This document shows positions 23,911 to 34,419 of a stretch of 64,000 nucleotides of DNA, in pieces (the stretch's first letter is position 1; the number at the start of each line of letters is the position of its first letter). This stretch comes from Capra hircus (taxonomy: Eukaryota > Chordata > Mammalia > Artiodactyla > Bovidae). Under the pieces are notes generated by a model. That model was not told where the DNA came from. It did not search any database and was given only the letters and a program-made list of their open reading frames with translations. The DNA is taken from positions 124,001-188,000 of the forward strand of contig NW_017189741.1 of the NCBI RefSeq assembly GCF_001704415.2, read 5' to 3'. The translations under genes and the position numbers were made by a program.

Positions 23911-24262
23911 TCCAGTTCAGTTCAGTCATTCAGTCGTGTCCGACTCTTTGCGACCCCATAAACTGCAGTATGCCCGTCCTCCCTGTCCATCAACAACACC
24001 TGGAGTTCACTCAAACTCATATCCATCAAGTCGGTGATGCCATCCAGCCATCTCATCCTCTATTGTCCCCTTTTCTTCTTGCTCCCAATCCCTCCCAGCA
24101 TCAGGGTCTTTTCCAATGAGTTAACTCTTTGCATGAGGTGGCCAAAGTACTGGAGTTTCAGCTTTAGCATCATTCCTTCCAAAGAACAGTCAGGACTGAT
24201 CTCCTTTAGAAAGGACTGGTTGGATCTCCTTGCAGTCCAAGGGACTCTCAAGAGTCTTCTCA
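23911..24262 (-). mobile_element. BovB LINE copy 4, 3' end fragment
   Basis: About 350 bp from the terminal ttcagttcagtcattcag motif to ctctcaagagtcttctc. The minus strand encodes a 67-codon piece with MRRLLRVPWTARRSNQSFLKEISPDCSLEGMMLKLKLQYFGHL, the C-terminal domain of BovB ORF2. It is strongly 5'-truncated. AGTCCA on both sides may be a short target duplication. Confidence 0.93.
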
Positions 24263-24970
24263 TTAGTCCAAAAAACCTACTACATAATTAACTTTTACAA
24301 ATCTGACTGTAACTCTCTTCAGATTCTCTTGCCCTCTCAAACCATCTTGAAATAGCCAGTTTACTGAAAATACTCTGTATGTGTGTATATCAATACTGGG
24401 TAGTGAATGCAGTCATCATATAATTCCAGGTCAGGTATAACTCAACACAGAGCCTTCCTCTCAGATATGATCAGATTTCCCTTTATGAAATTAGCATTCT
24501 CTGTGTACTTAAAAAAATTTACTTATGAATTTAATTAAGGAAATTATTAGTCACACAACACCAAAAGGATGTTGGTAAAAATTTTATATTCAAATTTCAT
24601 ATTCTCAGTCCCATTAAAACACTTACATTTGCTTTTCAACAAAATTGTCTCAAACCAGGAGTTTGTTTTTCAATGCACAAAATAGTGACCAAGTATAATT
24701 TAACCATGTAAAAAATAATAGCTCTGTTTTGCACACATGAATTTACCATTGGCTCATTTCTTTTCTTAATAGCTGGATTTTACCAGACTGCCACTATTTC
24801 AACTATCATTCTTTTAAATAGTTCTATAGTACATTTTTCAAAAGTGCCATGTCTATATAATTCATGCCCTACAAATATTGTCTCAGTAAAAACTGTCTTT
24901 CCTAGGAGAAGAAATTCAAAATATCATGTGAACTACACACAACTACATGACCCAACTTATTTTAAAACAG
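24263..24970. other. unassigned A+T-rich DNA
   Basis: I see no gene and no repeat that I can name with confidence. Confidence 0.55.
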
Positions 24971-24974
24971 ACTT

Positions 24975-25145
24975 CATAGTATAGTGACATGCACATCAGG
25001 TTTATTATCCAATAGGCTGGGGTTCCCAGGCCAGCTCCACTACATACAAGTTGCCTGTCCTAACTCAGTCTGGGTTCCCCTGTCTTCCAAACAAGGGTAA
25101 TAGAACCTACCTGGAGGTAGTAACAAAGATCAAAGGATTGCTAAC
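24975..25145 (+). mobile_element. MIR SINE remnant
   Basis: It has the order expected of MIR: a GTATAGTG-like start, a degenerate ggggttcccaggccagctcc box, a core, then gggtaatagaacctacctgg. High divergence fits this ancient mammalian SINE. Confidence 0.55.
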
Positions 25146-25348
25146 ATCAAATGGATATTTAGGACTTTCCCTTTACAACAGGCAAAACAAAAAATTGAGC
25201 CATCTTTACCACTAAGGATAAGAAAAATGTAAAAATATTAAGAACATCTTTTTAAAGCACTGAAAAACTAATAATATAGTGAGAAATGGCCAGCAGCCAA
25301 AATCACAGGGACAAATAGAACCTGGAGAAGAATGCAAAGCCATATTAA

Positions 25349-25859
25349 CTCTAAGGGTATATACCTATCTCTTAGCTCTAAGGGTATATGCTGCGCTGTG
25401 TGAAAGTCACTCAGTCGTGCCCAACTCTTTGCGACCCCATGGACTATACTGTACATGGAATTCTCTAGGCCAGAATACTGGAGTGGGTAGCCTTTCCCTT
25501 CTCCAGGGGATCTTGCCAACCCAGGGATTGAACCCAGGTCTCCTGCATTGCAGGGCAGATTCTTTACCAATTGAGTCACCAGGAAAGCCCAAGAATACTA
25601 GAGTGGGTAGCCTATCCCTTCTGCAGTGGATCTTCCTGACCCAGGAATCTTACCGGGGTTTCCTGCATTAGAGGCAGATTCTTGACTGACTGAGCCATCA
25701 AGGGACACTGGAGTGGGTTACCATTTCCTTCTCCAGGGGATCTTCCCAACCCAAGGATAGAACCTGGGTCTCCTGCCCTGCAGGCAGGCTCTTTACTGCC
25801 TGAGCCACCAGGGAAGCCCTCTAAGGGTATATACCTATCTCTGAGCTCTAAGAGTATAT
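25349..25859. repeat. 41-bp direct repeat flanking a compound SINE
   Basis: A 41-bp sequence at 25349-25389 recurs at 25819-25859 with two mismatches. Each copy itself contains two partial units of ctctaagggtatat. Either this is an unusually long target duplication, or the SINE complex entered one unit of a pre-existing short tandem array. Confidence 0.9.
25390..25818 (-). mobile_element. Bov-tA SINE with three tandem tRNA-derived heads
   Basis: At the left (25400-25589) is a normal minus-strand Bov-tA. To its right follow two extra partial units of about 115 bp (25590-25704 and 25705-25818), each repeating the distal body (aatactagagtgggtagcc, cactggagtgggttaccatt) and a tRNA-like head. Read on the minus strand the order is head, head, head, body. 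B-box-like segments are well preserved in units 1 and 3 (ggttcaatccc; ggttctatcc) and degraded in unit 2. It probably arose by unequal exchange or template switching. Confidence 0.88.
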
Positions 25860-26186
25860 ACCTCTCTAGGAGGAAAAGCTGAGGAATTCAGCTGCACTTT
25901 TGGTGATTTTGCAAGCCTAGAGAAATCAAAATCAAAACCCAGGAGCTACTAAAATCAGAAACTCTGATAAATCATCCCTTTAAGGCTAAAACCCCAAAAG
26001 ACTTCACTTCCAAAGTTAAGGTGAAACAAAAACAAACAATTTTTAACATTGAATTGCAATGCAGTTTTGAAACATCTGGGATGCCCAGGGAAGCTCAACC
26101 TCAAGAATAGAAATAGAATACATAATTTGAAATGAGTTGAGGGGAAAAAATGAAATGAGATGATCAGTCCAGTTGAAGTCAAGAAA

Positions 26187-26639
26187 AATCAGTCAAAGCT
26201 ATGGTTTTTCCAGTAGTCATGTATGGATGTGAGAGTTGGACTATAAAGAAAGCTGAGCACTGAAGAATTGATGCTTTTGAGCTGTGGTATTGGAGAGACT
26301 CTTGAGAGTCCCTTCGATTGCAAGGAGATCCAATCAGTCAATCCTAAAGGAAATCAGTCCTGAATATTCATTGGAAGGACTGATGCTGAAGCCGAAGCTC
26401 CAATAGTTTGGCCACCTGATCCAAAGGACTCGTTGGAAAAGACCCTGATGCTGGGAAAGACTGAAGGCAGGAGGAAAAGGGGATGACAGAGGATGAGATG
26501 GTTGGATGGCATCACCGACTCAATGGACATGAGTTTGAGCAAGCTCCAGGAGTTGGTGATGGACAGGGAAGCCTGGCGTGCTGGAGTCCATGGGGCTGCA
26601 AAGAGTTGGACATGACTGAGTGACTGAACTGAACTGAAA
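26187..26639 (+). mobile_element. BovB LINE copy 5, 3' end fragment
   Basis: Plus-strand BovB 3' portion from gtcaaagctatggtttttcc to the terminal gactgaactgaactgaa. It covers the C-terminal protein module and 3' UTR, with frame breaks. TCAAGAAA at 26179-26186 and 26640-26647 is the likely target duplication. Confidence 0.94.
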
Positions 26640-27035
26640 TCAAGAAAGAAAGAAAAACACAAAATATAGAACAGGCAAGACAAAAAGCTCAAAATAAAAC
26701 AATGGTAGTTACCACCAGTAAAAATGGACAAACTGCTCCAGTTACAAGAAGGGGATTATAAGACCGGATTTTAAAAAAAAATATCAGCACAGGCTATTTA
26801 CAAGAAACAAATCTAAATCATAATGATCTAAAAGTTGTAAATACAAGGATAGAGAAATATATTAAACACTAACAAAAGAAAGCTGCTATTGCTTTATTAA
26901 TATCAGAAAATTTTTTCTTTAATGCAAAATCATTACAGAGATAAAGAGGATCATTACTTAATGATATAAGGTTTAAATAATCAATAAGCATAAACAATTC
27001 CAAATTTGTATAGAAGTACTAACATAAACTAAAAA

Positions 27036-27249
27036 CTTGTTGTTTAGTCACTAAGTTGTGTCTGATTCTTTTACAACCCATGGACTATATAGCCTGCCTG
27101 GCTCCTCTGCTTACAGGCTTTCCCAAGCATGAATACTGAAGTGGGTTGCCATTTCCTTCTCCAGGGGATCTTCCCAACTCAGGGATTGATCCTTTGTCTC
27201 CTACATTGGTAGACAGATTCTTTACCACTGAGCCACCAGGGAAGCCCCA
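27036..27249 (-). mobile_element. Bov-tA SINE with 10-bp target duplication
   Basis: Minus-strand copy with the cttgttgtttagtcactaag start variant at the left and head ending ccagggaagcccc at the right. AAACTAAAAA at 27026-27035 and 27250-27259 is a perfect duplication inside the old L1M. Confidence 0.95.
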
Positions 27250-27707
27250 AAACTAAAAATACATAAACCAAAATTGAATACAAGGAAAACTAAACAGATA
27301 TACAATCATACCAGAATATTGTAATGCATAACTGTGTTACTGACAAAATGATCCTCAACAATACATGGAAAAATATTAACCACCTCATAAATGAAACTGA
27401 GCTAGTAAAAATATTTAATTTGTGTATAAAACAACTGGAAAATATATTTTCTAGTAAAATTGAAAATACATTCACTTCAAGAACATACAGAATATTTATC
27501 AAAAATATATACCATGGGCCATAAAGCAAGTATCAGTAGATTTTAGAGCAATGAAACCTTATAGAGTATGTTCTCTGACCATAGGACAATTAAGTGAGAA
27601 ATTAAAACAACAGAAAAATCCCTGAGTATTAAGAAATACTCTTCTAAATAATCCATAGTCAAAGGATAAGAAATGATAATTTTTTTAATTTTTTGAACTA
27701 AGCTGTA

Positions 27708-28467
27708 AGTGAAGAGGAGCTAAAAAGCCTCTTAATGAAAGTGAAAGTGGAGAGTGAAAAAGTTGGCTTAAAGCTCAACATTCAGAAAACGAAGATCATG
27801 GCATCTGGTCCCATGATTTCATGGCAAATAGATGGGGAAACAGTGGAAACAGTGGCTGACTTTATTTTTGGGGGGCTCCAAAATCACTGCAGATGGTGAC
27901 TGCAGCCATGAAATTAAAAGATGCTTACTCCTAGGAAGAAAGGTTATGACCAACCTAGATAGCATGTTGAAAAGCAGAGACATTACTTTGCCAACAAAGG
28001 TCCGTCTAGTCAAGGCTATGGTTTTTCCAGTGGTCATGTATAGATGTGAGAGTTGGACTGTGAAGAAAGCTGAGTGCCAAAGAATTGATGCTTCTGAACT
28101 GTGGTGTTGGAGAAGACTCTTGAGAGTCCCTTGGACTGCAAGGAGATCCAACCAGTCCATTCTGAAGGAGATCAGTCCTGGGATTTCTTTGGAAGGAATG
28201 ATGCTAAAGCTGAAACTCCAGTACTTTGGCCACTTCATGTGAAAAGTTGACTCATTGGAAAAGACTCCGATGCTGGGAGGGATTGAGGGCAGGAGGAGAA
28301 GGGGACGACCGAGGATGAATGGCTGGATGGCATCACTGCCTCGAGGGACATGAGTCTGAGTGAACTCCGGGAGTTGGTGATGGACAGGGAGGCCTGGCGT
28401 GCTGCAATTCATGGGGTCACAAAGAGTCAGACACGACTGAGCGACTGAACTGGACTAAACTGAACTG
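27708..28467 (+). mobile_element. BovB LINE copy 6, 5'-truncated
   Basis: It begins just after the YADD region (agtgaagaggagctaaaaag) and ends in the gaactggactaaactgaact terminus. A frame from 27832 to 28242 reads SKITADGDCSHEIKRCLLLGRKVMTNLD through WTVKKAECQRIDASELWCWRRLLRVPW, the C-terminal domain. Extra G bases near 27868 break the upstream frame. AAGCTGTA (27700-27707) and AAGCTATA (28468-28475) are a likely target duplication. Confidence 0.94.
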
Positions 28468-28610
28468 AAGCTATAATAAAAATACTACATATCAAGGCTA
28501 ATGATATATGAGGTTTAAATTAAGAGTAAAATAAATTCCCCCAAGACAATAGAGGTGATGATATAAGAAAAGAGAAAACAGAAATAAAGATCAAAAACCA
28601 AAAATTGGTT

Positions 28611-28664
28611 ATTGATATCAAAATGGATATTGATATCAAATTGTATATTGATATCAAAATGTAT
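28611..28664. repeat. three 18-bp tandem units with a palindrome
   Basis: Units 28611-28628, 28629-28646 and 28647-28664 have the form attgatatcaaaatggat with one or two differences. Each contains the perfect 10-bp palindrome TTGATATCAA. The array lies inside the old L1M. Confidence 0.95.
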
Positions 28665-29250
28665 AGTCTTATGGCGAGAATGATTACAAGATAAAACATT
28701 AACTCTAAGAAATGAAAAGGGGACATGACTACAAATAGGACATGAGAAATAAGACTTTGTTAAGAATAACTCTTCCAATAAGTCTGAAAGTGTAAACAAA
28801 AGATAGGGAAGCTCCTAAAAAATTTCAACTTATCAAAATGGCTTCAAGAAGAAACAGAACATATGAACATCTGTGTAACTATTACATGTGCACACAAACA
28901 CATACATACACACACACCGTGATACAGATGAACTTCATGGTCAGTTTTCAAGTTCTGTCACTCATTGGAGGAAGAAAACTTTCAGTCTTTAACAAATGTT
29001 CCAGAAGGTGTAAAAAGAGAGTATACCTCCAACTCATTTTATGAAGTTAACATAACTTGAATACCTAAACTTGAAAAGATGACATTAAAAAGGAAAATTA
29101 TAAGCCAGTCTCACTAATGGGTATAGATATAAAGCCCTAAACAAAATAGCACCAAACCAAACCCAAAAAGTAAATTAAGAGGATTATCCATTTTGCTGGG
29201 TCAGATTTATTTCAGGAATTCAAGGTCTAAACATTTATATACATGGAAGG

Positions 29251-29650
29251 AGTACATGAACAGAAGAGTCTCTCGGGGCATCTAGGTACTGGCAATATTC
29301 TTATTTAAATCGCTAGTTACACATGTATTTGATTTACAAATATTTATAAATATTCAAATTTTTGTATACTTATGTTACTGGCTGTAAGTTTTATATTTCA
29401 TAAAAAGATTTTTAAAATAACCAAAATATATTTATAGTCAATTATTTCTATAGCATTTTCTAGCAAAAGTAGATAGGATGGTAAATTATCCTTAGTTTCA
29501 TCTATAACAGGCATTTGCATTAGGTAGGTATAGAAAGTATCATTGTTCTAAACCACTAGTGCTATAGAAAGCTATTTTCAATATATTTTCAATGAAAAAC
29601 TTTATTTCTATTCAAGTTCAATTCACCTGTGTTTTCACCAGGACTTCCTT
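29251..29650. other. unassigned A+T-rich DNA
   Basis: There is no gene or named repeat. The content is A+T-rich with short homopolymers. Confidence 0.55.
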
Positions 29651-29654
29651 CCCG

Positions 29655-29860
29655 GAGTAAGAATGTGAGTTTGTATTCTAGCTCTACCTCCTAGCTTTAG
29701 GATCACTGTCTGAACAAGCTGCTTAGCCTCTTTGAACTTGTTTCCTCTTCCTTCTGCAGGTAATAATTGTCTTCTGATGCTGGAGAGGGTTAAATCAGAT
29801 ACCTCATGTAGAGTGCTAGCATGTGGTAAACACTTAATACTTGGTAATTATAATTGTTGT
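29655..29860 (+). mobile_element. MIR SINE
   Basis: MIR-like order: gagtttgtattctagctcta box, the core gaacaagctgcttagcctct, and a 3' part with gggttaaatcagatacctca and agagtgctagcatgtggtaa. Divergence is high. Confidence 0.65.
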
Positions 29861-30041
29861 TGTTTTTATTATTATATAATTATAATGGTCTTATTCTGCA
29901 GCCAGTTTACATAAGAGCAGTCAGCGGGTCCTGCTTTGCATTCTAGCCTCCACTACTTCACATTTGGTGAACTTAAATGTGTTCTTAAACTTCTCAGAGC
30001 CTCAATTTCATCACATGTAAAATAAGGATAAGTATACCTCT

Positions 30042-30668
30042 AGATCACGGCGTCCAGTCCCATCACTTCATGGCAAATAGATGGGGAAACAGTGGAAACA
30101 GTTGCTGACTTTATTTTTCTGGGCTCCAAAATCACTGTGGATGGTGATTGCAGCCATGAAATTAAAAGACGCTTGCTCCTTGGAAGGAAAGCTATGACCA
30201 ACCTAGACAGCATATTAAAAACCAGAGACATTGCTTTGCCAACAAAGGTCCGTCTAGTCAAGGCTATGGAGTTGGACTATAACAAAGCTGAGTGCTGAAG
30301 AATTGAGCTTTTGAACTGTGGTGTTGGAGAAGACTCTTGAGAGTCCCTTGGACTGCAAGGAGATCCAACCAGTTCATCCTAAAGGAGACCAGTCCTGGGT
30401 GCTCATTGGGGGGACTGATGTTGAAGCTGAAACTCCAATACTTTGGCTACCTGATGCGGAGAGTTGACTCATTTGAAAAGACCCTGATGCTGGGAAAGAT
30501 TGAGGGCAGGAGGAGAAGGGGACAAAAGAGAATGAGATGGTTGGATGGCATCATCGACAAAATGGACATGGGTTTGGGTGGACTCTGGGAGTTGGTGATG
30601 GACAGGGAGGCCTGGCATGGGGTCTCAAAGAGTCGGACATGACTGAGTGACTGAACTGAACTAAACTG
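30042..30668 (+). mobile_element. BovB LINE copy 7, 5'-truncated, inside MIR
   Basis: It starts at agatcacggcgtccagtccc and ends in gactgaactgaactaaactg. Open pieces read KITVDGDCSHEIKRRLLLGRKAMTNLDSILKTRDIALPTKVRLVKAM (30092-30298) and a C-terminal module (30337-30642). A deletion near 30268 removes the pvvMYGCES segment. ATACCTCT at 30034-30041 and 30669-30676 is a perfect 8-bp target duplication. Confidence 0.96.
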
Positions 30669-30678
30669 ATACCTCTTT

Positions 30679-30907
30679 GGTGCTTCCCAGGTGGGGCTAG
30701 TGGTAAAAAAACCTGTCTGCCTAACGCAGGAGACATAAGAGATGCAGCTTCAATCTGTGGATCAGGAAGGTCCCCTGGAGTTGGCATAGCAACTCACTCC
30801 AGTATTCTTGCTTGGAGAATCCCATGGACAGAAGAGCCTGGCGGGCTACAGTCCATAGCAGTGAAATTAGTCGGACACTCCTGAAGCAACTTAGCACACA
30901 CACACAC
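30679..30907 (+). mobile_element. Bov-tA SINE in the 3' target duplication of BovB copy 7
   Basis: Plus-strand copy with the ggtggggctagtggtaaaaa head and a CA-rich tail (30897-30907). ACCTCTTT occurs at 30671-30678 and again at 30908-30915. The left copy overlaps the right-hand target duplication of BovB copy 7, so this SINE came second. Confidence 0.95.
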
Positions 30908-31279
30908 ACCTCTTTAGCTGTAGAACTCAAATGAGGAAAAAGTACAGCAAATCTCAGTTGTCTGAAACACACCCCAAGGCACAGTTCTATCACTGCTGAG
31001 GAGGCCCCCATGGGGCCACAGCAGAAGCTCAGAGAGCAAGTTACCATCTCAAATTTCCTAAATGGTTTCCCATTGAGCCCTTGTTCCTTGAGCATTCTCA
31101 AGATGTCACAGCTACAGCTGTTCATCTATTTCTCATCAAATATCATGTCACTATTCCCCAGTCCAAGCTTTCATTTTGTTGATGGATGTTAGTATGCTAA
31201 TAGAAATTATAGAAAATTGTACACATTCTGAAAATTAATCTAATTATAATCTGTGAAGAGTCATCTGTCACTTGACTCA

Positions 31280-31390
31280 GACTCTGATATTAATTCTATG
31301 ACCTTGATAAGTTATTAGCTATGTGGCATTCAGCAAGTTACCTCTCTGGCCCTGTTTCCACATCTGTGAAAGAGAGGTGGTAATATTGAA
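31280..31390 (+). mobile_element. MIR SINE remnant
   Basis: The core phrases gactcagactctgatattaa, gcaagttacctctctggccc and tgtttccacatctgtgaaag follow MIR order. Confidence 0.6.
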
Positions 31391-31399
31391 AATTTACTG

Positions 31400-31622
31400 A
31401 GGTCTACTAATACTAGGCACTAAAGAAGGTGCTTAACATATATTAACACTTTTAATACACATACATCATTAAAGATTAGTAGTAGTATTGCTGTTGTTTC
31501 CATTTTACATATGAGAAAACTGAAACTCAGAGAGGTTAATTGCCTAAGGTTATGTTGTAGAAACATCAAGATTCAAGTCCAGGTCTCTCTATTGCCAAAA
31601 CCCAATCTACTATACTTCATTG
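31400..31622 (-). mobile_element. MIR SINE, opposite orientation
   Basis: The MIR reverse complement is clear: actaggcactaaagaaggtg, ccattttacatatgagaaaa, cagagaggttaattgcctaa, and a degenerate ttcaagtccaggtctctcta head. With the preceding MIR it forms a tail-to-tail pair. Confidence 0.72.
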
Positions 31623-32652
31623 CTTCTCAATTAATGGAATATCTTCCATGTGATAGGCAATCTACATTCATCATCCTTATAAACTTGAAAATCAAAGGAG
31701 ATATTCCTTATAAAACGCTTGGCACAGGGCCTAACACAGACACACACAACAAAGTAAAAAGCCTGTAGCCTTCCAACTTTCTGCTAGTGCTTTCAAAAAA
31801 CAAAACAAACAAACAAGACACTATTCTTTTGATTGAATAATAGGAGCTGTTCTTCCCACATATCTAATATTAGGTGCTATACAGCAATATATGTAGTGAT
31901 ATTGTTACAAAAATATCTTGGTATGTGAGTAGAAACACATTTCCCATGGAAAAGGATTCAAATGGACTCATTTTTAAACTAAGCAAAAAATGATACTCAG
32001 TGTTTTTATGTCATAGCAAAATTTCATAAACTCCTAAGGACAGTCATTCTGGGTGCTTCAGAGGATCCCTGAAATTGTATGCAGAGTGCGTATGTTTGAT
32101 CACCAACTCTTTTTTTCTGGAAATAGGATTCTTAACTTTCATAAGATTTGTACATATTATGATACCAAATGCTTCAGCAAAACCATCATAAAATATCTTC
32201 AGTGTTTCTGAAGCCTAGATATTTTCAAGTGCCTCCTCTTCACTCATTGATGATGAAGGGATCCTTGCCCTAGGGTCAATCATGTGATGCTGGACACTGG
32301 AAACATGAAATCTATAGCATTTTATCAGTCACTTTACTTACAGCCCAGGAGAGGAGGACATTGCCTGCCAGGCAGGGCCACACAAGGTTTGTACTTGTCA
32401 ACACATGGACTGTGCAATGGTTGTGGAAAGCAGGATTTGCAGCATCAAGAGTGTAGGTTGCCCTTGGTCACCATGACAGGATGCAATTGGCTTGTTTGAA
32501 TGATTTCACAGGCTGGCAGGGAACTGAAACCCATGCTGAGGAATAAGCAGTAATTGCATTTAGTCCCTGTGATAAGGAAGGTTTTAACTTATTCACAGGA
32601 GCAGAGTGGACAGGGAACTTGCAGTTAGGCCAGTCAAGGCCCTCTTGATTTT
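31623..32652. other. unassigned DNA
   Basis: About 1 kb without a gene. The phrase aacgcttggcacagggccta near 31715 could be the 3' end of another MIR. The rest holds no repeat that I can name. Confidence 0.5.
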
Positions 32653-32662
32653 ATCAGATATC

Positions 32663-32859
32663 ATGTCCAACTCTTTGTGACCCCATGGGTTGTAGCCTGC
32701 CAAGCTCCTCTGTCCATGGTATTCTCCAGGCAAGAACACTAGAGTGGGTTGCCATATCCTCAAAGGGATCTTCTCGACCCAGGGATTGAACCCCCATCTC
32801 TCACATTTCCTGCATCGGCAGGTGGATCCTTTTACCAGTAGCGCCACCTGGGAAGCCCC
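32663..32859 (-). mobile_element. Bov-tA SINE with target duplication
   Basis: Minus-strand copy with body ccatgggttgtagcctgcca and a head at the right of the gcgccacctgggaagcccc type. ATCAGATATC (32653-32662) and ATCAGATGTC (32860-32869) match at nine of ten bases. Confidence 0.94.
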
Positions 32860-32918
32860 ATCAGATGTCAAGGCAGAACAAAAACTTGATCCTTAATTTT
32901 AAGCCTTAAACCACATCA

Positions 32919-33167
32919 GAGTGGCTCAGTGGTAAAGAATACGCCTGCCAATGCAGGAAACAGAGGTTCAATTCCTGGGTCAGGAAGATTCCCTGGAGAA
33001 GGAAATGGCAACCCACTCCAGCATTTTTGCCTGGGAAATCCATGACCAGAAGAGCCTGGCAGGCTACATCCATGGAATTGCAGAGTCGGACACTGTATCT
33101 GATAAAATATCCCATGGGATCACAAAGAGTTGGACTTGACTTAGTGACTAAACAACCACCACAACAG
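32919..33167 (+). mobile_element. Bov-tA SINE with rearranged 3' end
   Basis: The head and body are normal (gtggctcagtggtaaagaat; ggcaacccactccagcattt). After gcagagtcggacac an extra 17-base segment occurs, and a second catgggatcacaaagagttg copy of the 3' region then follows. The 3' end thus appears twice, suggesting local duplication or template switching. Confidence 0.85.
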
Positions 33168-33334
33168 GTTGGTATGATTTATCAAAGGTCTTAAAAATAC
33201 ATATCATCTTTTACCTTGTAGCTCCTCCTTGAAAAATTTATTCTCATAGAAATAATCATAATTGTGCAAAATAGGATTGTTTCTAATAGAAAAAATTTAG
33301 AAATAATGTAAACATCTTTCAAAGGGAAATCAAT

Positions 33335-34235
33335 AGATATCACCTCAAACCTGTTGGAATGGTTATCATCAAGAAATCAAGAGATCACAAGCATTGGCAA
33401 GGATGTGGAGAAAAGGGAACCCTTGAGCACTGTTAGTAGGGATGTAAATAGATGCAACAACTATATAGAAAACAGTATGGAGGGTTCCTTAAAAATCTAA
33501 AAATAGAACTACCATCTGGTCCAGCTATACTACTCCTGGCTATATCCAAAGGAAATAAAAACAGCATACTGAAAACTTACCTACACTGTCACATTTATTG
33601 CAGCATTATTCACTATAGCCAAGACATGAAAACAACCTGGGTCCAACAACAGATGAATTAATAAAGAAGATGGCACATACAGACACACATCCACACACAT
33701 CCAAATGGAATATATATCATTCAGGCATGGAAGAACAAATCCTGCCATGTGCAACAACATGGACCAACCTTGAGGGCATTAATTATACTATGTGAGGTAA
33801 GTCAAACAGAGAAAAGTACTGTATGATCTCACTTATATGTGTAACATATAAAAGCTAAACTCCTCCAAACAGAGAGCCGGAGGTTGGGAAAACTGGGGAG
33901 ATGTTGGTCAAAGGGTACAGACTTGCAGTTAACAGATGAACATGTTCTAGAGATCTAATGCACAGCACAGTCAACAATACTGCATTATACACTTCAAAGT
34001 TGCTGAAAGAGTATATCTTAAATGCTCACACCACAAAAATGAAATGTTAATTATGTAAGATGATGGAAGTGTTAACTAACACTACAGTGATATATTTATT
34101 CCAACATACTAGTGTGTCAAATGAACACATTGTATACCTTGAAAGTGAAAGTGTTAATTGCTCAGTCATGTACGACTCCTTGAACACCTTAAACTTGCAC
34201 AATGTTATAGGTCAACTAGATCTCAACAACAAAAA
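33335..34235 (+). mobile_element. L1 3' portion with 3' UTR
   Basis: Sense L1 text: ORF2 end (gcattggcaaggatgtggag; accatctggtccagctatac), the catggaccaaccttgagggc region, and a 3' UTR ending with ttaaacttgcacaatgttat and an A-rich tail. A 69-codon open piece (33452-33661) is a remnant. A tiny Bov-tA fragment is inserted near 34143. Confidence 0.83.
34143..34180 (-). mobile_element. micro-fragment of a Bov-tA SINE
   Basis: Only about 36 bp match the 3' end of Bov-tA read on the minus strand (gtgaaagtgttaattgctca, then gtcatgtacgactcc). The fragment sits within L1 3' UTR text that continues on both sides, so it looks like an extremely 5'-truncated SINE insertion. Confidence 0.75.
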
Positions 34236-34419
34236 TGAATGTTGAACTGGTCATCAACTGTTGAATTGGGCCTGTGAGATAAAAGCTATGCTGAGCTTAA
34301 TAAAAGCCTACAGGCTTACCATTACAGTTCACTTTCATCTAACAACTTCTATTCTGGCTCTACTTGTCACCTATTACGTATTTCAGCAATGCTCCTTCTG
34401 CCAGAGAAATGCAAAGTCA

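Larger units (their letters stand above)
26750..29250 (+). mobile_element. old L1M ORF2 region, split by Bov-tA and BovB
   Basis: Diverged plus-strand L1 ORF2 text follows consensus order: an endonuclease-region segment (26800-27030), a segment with accatgggccataaagcaag and gtatgttctctgacc (27500-27600), a middle linker region (28470-28900, aagaagaaacagaacatatg), and the RT entry (29055-29245, taagccagtctcactaatgg). Two younger insertions (27036-27249 and 27708-28467) interrupt it. All frames are broken. No 3' UTR is seen, so the 3' end is lost or rearranged. Confidence 0.75.
29910..30940 (+). mobile_element. MIR SINE split by BovB and Bov-tA
   Basis: The left part (29910-30041) shows the MIR core and aatttcatcacatgtaaaat, gataagtatacctct. 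The right part resumes at about 30908 with acctctttagctgtagaact, caaatgagg. The two younger elements in between used overlapping target sites within this MIR. Confidence 0.68.

Noticed and set aside
25390..25818. CRISPR-like array of repeated units
   Set aside because: The units are diverged pieces of one SINE without unique spacers, and the sequence is clearly mammalian.
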